Below are positions 1 through 5,648 of a stretch of DNA of 10,331 nt, in pieces; position 1 is the first letter of the stretch; the number at the start of each line of letters is the position of its first letter. The stretch is from DATDCV01 sp036524155 (lineage in GTDB: Bacteria > Verrucomicrobiota > Verrucomicrobiia > Limisphaerales > UBA8199), in assembly GCA_036524155.1 (NCBI GenBank), contig DATDCV010000630.1:1-10331 (forward strand). The letters are read 5' to 3'. The notes under the pieces were generated by a model. It saw only the letters and a program-made list of their open reading frames with translations, did no database searches and had not been told where the DNA came from. The position numbers were made by a program, and so were the translations under genes.

Positions 1-483
1 GCAATGCAGCTTGAAATCGTAGCTGCCCACCAGCACGCGCGTGCCCGAGCCTGATTTTGTCCAGTTGGGCGCCCCGATGATCTTGTCGCCTGTCTCATAC
101 TTCCAAGCCAACTTGCCATCCGCCGCCTCGAGCGCGTAAAGCACGCTGTCGCTCGACCCAACGAACACCTTTCCCCCCAGCGCCAGCGGCGAGGAATCAA
201 CCGCGCCGCCGGTTTTGTAAGTCCACAGCTTCTTCCCGGTGCCCAGCTCCAGCGCGTACACCAGGCCATCGCCCGAACCGATATACACCCGGCCCTGAAC
301 AATTGCGGCTGTGGACTTCACGGCGTCGCCGGTCTTGAACCTCCAAAGCAGTTTTGGTTTCTCCGGCAATGCGCCTGAGGCAGCCCCGGACAGCGCCGGG
401 TCGCCGCGGAACATCGGCCAGTCGGCCGCCTGGCAACCCACGCCCAGAGCCGCAAGTTGCGCCAATAAACAAACTAACCGCAT
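1..483 (-). CDS. PQQ-like (WD40-type) beta-propeller repeat protein, N-terminal part, cut by window edge
   Basis: The reading frame is open from an ATG at 483-481 to the window edge, giving 161 residues of an incomplete protein. The first ~20 residues (MRLVCLLAQLAALGVGCQAA) form a secretion signal, so the product is probably periplasmic or cell-surface. The next segment, DWPMFRGDPALSG, is the usual opening of secreted PQQ-like propellers (family pattern WPxFRG). At least two blade repeats follow, at about residues 62-92 and 102-132, each of the form GRVYIGSGDGLVYALELGTG then KKLWTYKTGG. These blades resemble BamB and PQQ-dependent dehydrogenases, but none of the dehydrogenase active-site residues falls in this part, so an enzyme role cannot be claimed. 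No strong Shine-Dalgarno is seen. The gene is divergent from the sialate esterase, with a repeat element in the gap. Confidence 0.82.
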   Translation of the reverse strand, partial: MRLVCLLAQLAALGVGCQAADWPMFRGDPALSGAASGALPEKPKLLWRFKTGDAVKSTAAIVQGRVYIGSGDGLVYALELGTGKKLWTYKTGGAVDSSPLALGGKVFVGSSDSVLYALEAADGKLAWKYETGDKIIGAPNWTKSGSGTRVLVGSYDFKLHC

Positions 484-555
484 CGCTGCAGAGTCGAGCA
501 GCAGGGCGGGACGCGCAAATCAAATCGGTGATCTGACGGGGCAACTGGGCAAAAT

Positions 556-786
556 AAATCCGAAGGACGAAACCCAAAGGCAGCAGGATATCTCCTGCTT
601 TCTCCCACTTTGTCTTTCACTTTGTCCCTTCCTTCGTTCCACACTGTGCTTTTCTGAGAAACCTGGCCGCAAGAAAGCGCAGGCCAAAGTGAAAGACAAA
701 GTGGTGGGAGGCTGAGGAATATTCTGCTGCTTTCGGCCTTCGGGCTTCGGGTTTCTTTCGGATTTCGGATTTCGGCCTTCGGATTT
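556..786. repeat. Fold-back (inverted-repeat) element, family B copy 1
   Basis: This element fills most of the 412 bp gap between the propeller gene and the esterase. It shows nested inverted repeats. The outer ends AAATCCGAAGG (556-566) and CCTTCGGATTT (776-786) are perfect reverse complements. A middle pair, GCAGCAGgATAT (580-591) and its partner (719-730), matches at 11 of 12. An inner 19 bp pair, CCACTTTGTCTTTCACTTT (605-623) and 686-704, is perfect. The right half also carries degenerate tandem TTTCGGATTTCGG units (731-786). A second copy lies at 3060-3259. It could be a MITE-like element, a transcribed hairpin or a convergent terminator; no terminator-type T run is seen. Positions 484-555 and 787-895 show nothing clear. 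Confidence 0.75.
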
Positions 787-895
787 CCCTCACCCGTGCC
801 GTTTTTGTCTCGCCTGTTTTGCGCGCCCCCGATAAGAAATCCGCATGCGTAACGTTCCCTCCACCGGATTAGGCCTTGTCACAAACGCCGAAACT

Positions 896-2461
896 ATGCC
901 TTCGTTGTTCCGCCGCAGACTCCCGCTGCTGCTGCTCATCCTTCTCGCGCTGCCGGCGGCGCTGCGGGCGGAGCTGAAGCTGCCGGCGATCATCAGCGAC
1001 CATATGGTGCTCCAGCAGCAGCAGGCCAACCCGATTTGGGGTTGGGACACGCCCGGGACCAGGGTCACCGTGACGTTCGCCGGGCAGACCAAAACGGCCG
1101 AGGCCGGCCAGGACGGCAAGTGGACGGTAAAGCTGGATCCTGTTCCCGCCAACGCCACCGCCCAGACGCTCATCATTCGCGGCACGACCACCCGCGAGGT
1201 CCAGGATGTCCTGGTGGGCGAAGTCTGGATGTGCTCGGGCCAGTCCAATATGGGCTTCACGCTCGCCGGTGATTGGAACGGCGACCTCGAAGCCGCCGCC
1301 TCGAAGCTCTCCAACCTCCGGCTGATCAAAGTGCCGCAGGTCGGCACACAGCAGTTGCAGACCGACTTCAAAGGGGAATGGAAAGCTTCTACGCCCGAAT
1401 CCGCCAGCGGCTTTAGCGCGGTGGGATTTTTCTTCGGCCGTTATCTTCACACCATTCTGGGCGTGCCCGTGGGTCTGATCGACAACGCCTGGGGCGGCTC
1501 GGCGGCCGAGGCGTGGGTGCGGCGTGAATCGCTCGAGAAGGACCCGCGCTTCGAGCGGCTGATGCGGAGCACCGTCCAGCAGGAAACCCGGCTGGACAGC
1601 GAGCAGGCCAAAGCTGATTACGAGGCCCAACTGGCGCGATGGAGGGAGGCATCCGAGAAAGCGAAGGCGGCGCAAAAGGCAGCTCCGCGCCGGCCGGCCT
1701 CGCCGCAGCAATGGCTCTCCGGCAACGCGCGTCCCGGCAACATTTTCTGCGGCGTGCTGTATCCGACGCTGGGCTACGGGATCAAGGGAGTGATTTGGTA
1801 CCAGGGCGAATCAAACGCCGGCCGCGCCTGGGAGTACGCCGACCTGTTCCCGTTCATGATCGAGCAATGGCGGAAAGAATGGAACCAGGGCGACTTCCCG
1901 TTCTACTGGGTCCAGCTCGCCGATTTCCGGGCCGAAAAGCCCGAGCCGGGCGAGAGCGACTGGGCGGAGTTGCGCGAATCACAGACCCGGACGATGAAAC
2001 TGCCGAACACCGGCCAGGCCGTGATTATCGACCTGGGCGAAGGCAAAGACATTCACCCCAAGAACAAGCGCGACGTCGCGGCACGGCTGGCGCGGTGGGC
2101 CCTGGTGAAAGACTACGGGATGAAGTTCGCCTACCGCAGCCCGGAGTACAAGAGCATGGAAATCTCGGGGAACAAAATCACGCTCACCCTCGAGTGTTTC
2201 GGCAGCAGCCTGCGCCCGTTCGACGTCAACGAGGCGATCGGCTTCGCGGTGTGCGGCGAGGACAAGGCGTGGCGCTGGGCCAAAGGGGTTCTCAAGGGTG
2301 GCGACCAGGTCGAAGTCTCGAGCGCGGAGGTCGAGAAACCGGTGGCGGTGCGCTACGCCTGGGCCGACAACCCGGTGTGCAACCTGTTCAGCAACGAAGG
2401 CCTGCCGGTGACTCCATTCCGCACCGACGACTTCGAGATGACCACCAAACCCAAACCCTAG
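896..2461 (+). CDS. Secreted sialate O-acetylesterase-like SGNH esterase
   Basis: The predicted 521-residue protein matches the sialic-acid O-acetylesterase family (SASA domain), whose members remove O-acetyl groups from sialic acids or other sugars. Residues 1-25 are a classic signal peptide (three Arg, a Leu-rich core, then ALRA), so it is exported. The N-terminal LKLPAIISDHMVLQQQQANP and a beta-sandwich reach to ~105. The catalytic block WMCSGQSNMG has the nucleophile Ser117 in GQSN. The block VIWYQGESNAG (299-309) is the second family motif. The active-site His is His387 in DIHPKNK. Residues 225-275 are a charged Glu/Lys/Ala-rich insertion. I chose ATG 896 because it puts the signal peptide at the start; an upstream in-frame ATG at 845 would add 17 unlikely residues. 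It lies alone on this strand and converges on the lipoprotein gene with a 2 bp gap. The exact substrate is unknown. Confidence 0.92.
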   Translation: MPSLFRRRLPLLLLILLALPAALRAELKLPAIISDHMVLQQQQANPIWGWDTPGTRVTVTFAGQTKTAEAGQDGKWTVKLDPVPANATAQTLIIRGTTTREVQDVLVGEVWMCSGQSNMGFTLAGDWNGDLEAAASKLSNLRLIKVPQVGTQQLQTDFKGEWKASTPESASGFSAVGFFFGRYLHTILGVPVGLIDNAWGGSAAEAWVRRESLEKDPRFERLMRSTVQQETRLDSEQAKADYEAQLARWREASEKAKAAQKAAPRRPASPQQWLSGNARPGNIFCGVLYPTLGYGIKGVIWYQGESNAGRAWEYADLFPFMIEQWRKEWNQGDFPFYWVQLADFRAEKPEPGESDWAELRESQTRTMKLPNTGQAVIIDLGEGKDIHPKNKRDVAARLARWALVKDYGMKFAYRSPEYKSMEISGNKITLTLECFGSSLRPFDVNEAIGFAVCGEDKAWRWAKGVLKGGDQVEVSSAEVEKPVAVRYAWADNPVCNLFSNEGLPVTPFRTDDFEMTTKPKP

Positions 2462-2463
2462 CG

Positions 2464-2841
2464 CTACGGGTTGTTAATGCGCAACGTGTATTCGGGCGAC
2501 AAAGCGCTGCCGGGCTGCGGCTTGCCGAACGCGTTGGCGTCGTAATCGAATTTGTAGCGGTAATTCACAGATTCAGTGGTGCCCGGCACTGGGATCAACC
2601 CTTCCCAGCGGTTGGTCATGAGCGGCGTCGGGCGCATCGGGTAAAATTCGCTGCCCACCATGATTTGCGGGCGGATGCTGTTCCAGCGCAGTGTTTGCTG
2701 GCGCGTAGTCAGGGCGACCTCGACGGAGTAGAGGTTGTTGGTGTTCCGTGTTTGCTGGAGAGGCGTAAGATTCGTGAATGTGGCGGTGCAGCCCGCCAGC
2801 AGCAATGGCGTCAATAGCAGCGGCAGAAATTTCTTCAGCAT
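2464..2841 (-). CDS. Small putative lipoprotein of unknown function
   Basis: The gene encodes 125 residues. The start MLKKFLPLLLTPLLLAGCTA is a textbook lipoprotein signal, with lipobox LLAGC and lipidated Cys18; this fixes the start at 2841 rather than the longer upstream ATG at 2898. The mature part (about 107 residues) is rich in Thr, Asn, Pro and aromatic residues and has alternating beta-strand patterns (YSVEVALTT, NRWEGLIPVPG, SVNYRYKFDYDAN). This suggests a compact beta-sandwich anchored to a membrane. I do not recognise the family, and no catalytic motif is visible. It ends 2 bp from the end of the esterase gene, so the two are convergent and not co-transcribed. Its upstream side abuts the multi-hairpin element at 2893-3037, which would lie in or near its promoter. 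Confidence 0.7.
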   Translation of the reverse strand: MLKKFLPLLLTPLLLAGCTATFTNLTPLQQTRNTNNLYSVEVALTTRQQTLRWNSIRPQIMVGSEFYPMRPTPLMTNRWEGLIPVPGTTESVNYRYKFDYDANAFGKPQPGSALSPEYTLRINNP

Positions 2842-2892
2842 GGTGCCGAGCGTCGCAAACCGCTCTCGGGTTGTAAAGGGCATTTGGGGGGG

Positions 2893-3037
2893 CAGCAATT
2901 CTCATTTTGGCGTAGCGCGGGCGTCCTCGCCCCGCGGGTTGACGGGGCGTCTCGCCCCGTGAAGGTGCGAACGGCGGGACGCCGTCTGAACTCGCAGCCG
3001 GGACGGCTGCGCTACAATACCAAAATGAGAATTGCTG
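2893..3037. repeat. Multi-hairpin palindromic element with perfect 18 bp terminal inverted repeats
   Basis: CAGCAATTCTCATTTTGG (2893-2910) is the exact reverse complement of 3020-3037. Just inside, GTAGCGC (2912-2918) pairs with GCGCTAC (3009-3015). Between these lie four small hairpins: an imperfect GC-rich one (2917-2935), ACGGGGCG/CGCCCCGT (2942-2960), ACGGCG/CGCCGT (2971-2985) and CGCAGCCG/CGGCTGCG (2993-3011). The first two have GCGTC-type sequence and the last two GGGACG-type, so the element is symmetric, like two repeats head to head. A 9 bp direct repeat GGGGGGCAG borders it (2887-2895 and 3037-3045) and may be a target-site duplication that partly overlaps the ends. It codes for nothing recognisable. 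A MITE or BIME-like element is the best reading. Confidence 0.8.
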
Positions 3038-3059
3038 GGGGGCAGGGGCGGGCCGGCGG

Positions 3060-3259
3060 AAATCCGAAATCCGAGGGCCGAAAACCGAACCAGGCACCAT
3101 ACCCCTCACTTTGTCTTCCACTTTGTCCCTCCCTTCGTTCCATACTTCGCCTTTCTTAGAGAAATGTGAAGCAGGAAGGAGGGCGAAGAGAGACAAAGTG
3201 GAAGACAAAGTGAGGGACAAAGTGCCGAGTTCGGAACTCGGATTTCGGCCTTCGGATTT
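3060..3259. repeat. Fold-back (inverted-repeat) element, family B copy 2
   Basis: This is the second copy of the element at 556-786. The outer ends AAATCCGAA (3060-3068) and TTCGGATTT (3251-3259) are reverse complements. The inner arms at 3103-3127 and 3192-3216 are a perfect 25 bp inverted repeat containing two CACTTTGTC-type units. The left arm and its continuation to about 3163 match copy 1 closely, including the stretch around CCTTCGTTCCA. A perfect 17-nt palindrome, CCGAGTTCGGAACTCGG, sits at 3225-3241. It lies 22 bp after the multi-hairpin element and ends about 50 bp before the oxidoreductase start, so together the two fill most of the 472 bp gap between the lipoprotein and oxidoreductase genes. 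Confidence 0.75.
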
Positions 3260-3313
3260 TTGGCGCTAGCTTTTGGTTTGACAATCCTCTGCGGAAGGGC
3301 AGAGCATGTGGCC

Positions 3314-4675
3314 ATGAACGAACCTTCCTCTTCCACTTCCCGTCGTGAGTTCCTGAAGCACACCGGCGCGTTTGCCGCCGTATCAGCCCTGGCCGGGGTG
3401 GCGTTGCCACCCGTTCACGCCGCCGGATCGGACGTCATCCAGGTGGCGCTGATCGGCTGTGGCGGCCGCGGCACCGGCGCCGCCGGGAACGCCCTGTCGA
3501 ACACCAGCGGCCCGACCCGGCTGGTCGCCATGGCGGATGTTTTCCGCCAGCGAGTGTCTAACAGCTTCGAAACCCTCAGCCGGAATTTCAGCGAAAAGCT
3601 GGACGTGCCTCCCGACCGGCGATTCGTCGGCTTCGATGCCTACCGCAAAGCGATGGATTGTCTCAAGCCGGGAGACGTCGCCATTTTCGCGACGCCGCCG
3701 GCCTTCCGCTGGGTGCATTTCGGGTATGAGATCCAGAAGGGGCTGAACGTCTTTATGGAAAAACCGGTGACCGTGGACGGGCCGACGACGCGGAAGATGT
3801 TTGCGCTGGCCGAGGAATCGGAAAAGAAGAACCTGAAGGTGGGAGTGGGCTTGATGGTGCGCCATTGCAAAGCCCGGCAGGAGCTGTATCGCCGGATCCG
3901 GGAGGGGGAAATCGGCGACCTGATTTTGTTGCGCGCCTACCGGACGGGCGGACGTTCCGCCACCGCGGGACCAAAGCCGGCCGACCTCACGGAAACCCTC
4001 TACCAGGTCCGCAGGTTCCATAGTTTCCTGTGGGGCAGCGGCGGGCTTTTCAGCGATTACAACATCCATCAGATCGACGAGTGCTGCTGGATGAAGGACG
4101 CCTGGCCGATTAAAGCCCACGCCACCGGCGGCCGCCATTCCCGCGGCGAGTCCCTCGACCAGAATTTTGACAATTACTCCGTCGAGTACACGTATCCTGA
4201 CGGCACGAAACTGTATTTCACCGGACGCCACATGGACGGCTGCTACAACGAATTCGCCAGCTACGCGCACGGGAGCAAGGGCTCGGCGGTGATCTCCACC
4301 GCGTCGCACACCCCCGGGCGGTGCCGCACGTTCAAAGGCCAGAACATCACCCGAGCCGACATGACATGGGCGTTTCCGCCGCCTGAACCCAGCCCGTACC
4401 AGCTCGAGTGGGACGATCTCATCGCCGCGATCAAGGAAAACCGGCCCTACAACGAAGCCAAACGCGGCGCGATCGCCAGCCTCGTCACCTCCATGGGCCG
4501 CATGGCCGCCCATACCGGACAGGTGATCGAGTATGACCAAATCCTGAACTGCGCCCACGAATTCGCGCCGGATGCCGACAAGCTGACAAACGACGGCCCG
4601 GCGCCACTCCAGCTCGATGCCACCGGCAGATATCCTGTGCCGGAACCGGGGGTCAAGAAAGACAGAGAGTATTAG
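3314..4675 (+). CDS. Tat-exported Gfo/Idh/MocA family oxidoreductase
   Basis: The 453-residue product opens with a twin-arginine signal: SRREFLK at 9-15, a hydrophobic stretch, then PPVHAAG near 32-38. A folded, cofactor-loaded enzyme is therefore probably exported by the Tat system. The Rossmann NAD(P) site follows (VALIGCGGRGTGAAG, 44-58), then the family motif FMEKPV (147-152; EKP with Lys150), and the C-terminal domain block GGLFSDYNIHQID (243-255) with His252. The family oxidises or reduces sugars and cyclitols with NAD(P); the substrate cannot be read from sequence. The start is uncertain: a GTG at 3308, two codons upstream in frame, has GGAAGG (3293-3298) at a better distance. The ROK kinase follows after 19 bp, so the pair is probably one operon. 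Confidence 0.93.
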   Translation: MNEPSSSTSRREFLKHTGAFAAVSALAGVALPPVHAAGSDVIQVALIGCGGRGTGAAGNALSNTSGPTRLVAMADVFRQRVSNSFETLSRNFSEKLDVPPDRRFVGFDAYRKAMDCLKPGDVAIFATPPAFRWVHFGYEIQKGLNVFMEKPVTVDGPTTRKMFALAEESEKKNLKVGVGLMVRHCKARQELYRRIREGEIGDLILLRAYRTGGRSATAGPKPADLTETLYQVRRFHSFLWGSGGLFSDYNIHQIDECCWMKDAWPIKAHATGGRHSRGESLDQNFDNYSVEYTYPDGTKLYFTGRHMDGCYNEFASYAHGSKGSAVISTASHTPGRCRTFKGQNITRADMTWAFPPPEPSPYQLEWDDLIAAIKENRPYNEAKRGAIASLVTSMGRMAAHTGQVIEYDQILNCAHEFAPDADKLTNDGPAPLQLDATGRYPVPEPGVKKDREY

Positions 4676-4683
4676 GACCCGGC

Positions 4684-4688
4684 AAGGA
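4684..4688 (+). promoter_or_regulatory. Ribosome binding site fixing the ROK kinase start
   Basis: AAGGA lies 6 nt before the ATG at 4695. It supports this start over the in-frame ATG at 4617, which lies inside the oxidoreductase gene and would add 26 residues before the conserved kinase N terminus. Confidence 0.6.
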
Positions 4689-4694
4689 TCGATC

Positions 4695-5648
4695 ATGAGG
4701 CAGGCTGCGACCGAACGCGGGCCGGCGAAAACCCTGCTCGGCATCGAGATCGGCGGGACTAAGCTGCAACTGGTCCTGGGAGCCGCCGGCGGAAAGATCG
4801 TCCTACGCCGCAAGTTCGTTGTCGAACCGGAACGGGGCGCCGTCGGCATTCGCGCGCAGATCGAAACGGCGGTCCCGGAGCTGGCGCGCGGGCGGCATCT
4901 CAGCGGGGTCGGGGTTGGCTTCGGCGGGCCGGTGGACTGGAAGACGGGCAGGATTTGCCGCTCCCACCAGATCGAAGGCTGGTCGGAGTTCGACTTGAGC
5001 GGCTGGCTGGCCGGCCTCGCAGGCGCGCCGGTCCGGGTGGACAACGACGCCGATGTCGGCGCTTTGGGGGAGGCCAGCCATGGCGCCGGCGCCCGCTTCA
5101 ACCCGGTGTTCTACGTCACGCTGGGCAGCGGGGTCGGAGGCGGACTGGTGGTGGACGGCAGAATTTACCATGGCGCCACCCCGGGGGAGGCTGAGATCGG
5201 TCATGTCCGGCTCGACCGGCGGGGCACGATCGTGGAACGGCGCTGCTCGGGCTGGGCCATTGATGCGAAAATTCGCCGCCTGCGGAGGACCGCGCCGGCC
5301 AGCCTGCTGGCGCGGCTCGCCGCCCGGGATCCGGGCGGCGAAGCGCGGCACCTGGCGGCTGCGCTCAAGCGGGGTGACGCCGCCGCGAAACGCATTTTAG
5401 AAACGGCAACGGGCGACCTGGCGTTCGCACTGTCGCACGTGGTGCACCTGTTTCACCCGGAAGTCATCATCCTGGGCGGCGGGCTATCGAAAGCGGGCGA
5501 GCCGCTGCGCCAGAGTGTTGAACACCACCTGCGCCGGTTCGTGATGGAGGCCTTTGCCCCCGGCCCTCGCGTATTGCTGGCGGCCCTGGGAGAGGATGCT
5601 GTTCCTATCGGCGCCCTCGAGTTAGCCGAGTTCAGTTCAGCGCTTTGA
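4695..5648 (+). CDS. ROK-family sugar kinase (glucokinase-like)
   Basis: The 317-residue protein has the ROK/hexokinase actin-like ATPase fold. The first phosphate-binding motif is LLGIEIGGTKLQ (14-25), with Glu18 where most family members have Asp. The catalytic region VRVDNDADVGALGE (113-126) contains the Asn-Asp pair. The second phosphate loop is FYVTLGSGVGGGLVVDG (139-155), followed by GEAEIGHVRL (164-173). The C-terminal adenosine motif is VIILGGGLSKAG (257-268). The zinc-binding CxCGxxGCxE motif of typical ROK proteins is absent: after GHVRL comes RRCSGWAID with a single Cys. No N-terminal helix-turn-helix is present, so it is a kinase type rather than a ROK repressor. It probably phosphorylates a hexose or amino sugar. 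It lies 19 bp after the oxidoreductase, and its 3' end overlaps the transketolase gene by 17 bp. Confidence 0.92.
   Translation: MRQAATERGPAKTLLGIEIGGTKLQLVLGAAGGKIVLRRKFVVEPERGAVGIRAQIETAVPELARGRHLSGVGVGFGGPVDWKTGRICRSHQIEGWSEFDLSGWLAGLAGAPVRVDNDADVGALGEASHGAGARFNPVFYVTLGSGVGGGLVVDGRIYHGATPGEAEIGHVRLDRRGTIVERRCSGWAIDAKIRRLRRTAPASLLARLAARDPGGEARHLAAALKRGDAAAKRILETATGDLAFALSHVVHLFHPEVIILGGGLSKAGEPLRQSVEHHLRRFVMEAFAPGPRVLLAALGEDAVPIGALELAEFSSAL

Noticed and set aside
311..715. 134-codon plus-strand frame over the propeller gene's 5' part and repeat element
   Set aside because: It is a shadow of the minus-strand propeller gene, then runs through the fold-back element; the Leu/Cys-Pro pattern comes from the CACTTTGTC repeat.
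731..786. CRISPR or simple tandem array of TTTCGG units
   Set aside because: Units are short, irregular and without spacers; they are better explained as an end of the fold-back element.
2454..2472. Possible bidirectional terminator AACCC...GGGTT between the esterase and lipoprotein stops
   Set aside because: Only five base pairs align around a self-palindromic TAGCGCTA, with no T run; too weak to call.
2884..3159. Frames of about 75-215 codons over the intergenic repeats (both strands)
   Set aside because: They are made of palindromic repeat DNA and show no family resemblance or proper start context.
3278..3283. TTGACA as a -35 box for the oxidoreductase
   Set aside because: No acceptable -10 hexamer lies 16-18 bp downstream, and the spot overlaps the ribosome-site hairpin.
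3383..5101. 572-codon minus-strand frame
   Set aside because: It is antisense to the oxidoreductase and kinase genes, which have clear family motifs; long shadows are expected at high GC.
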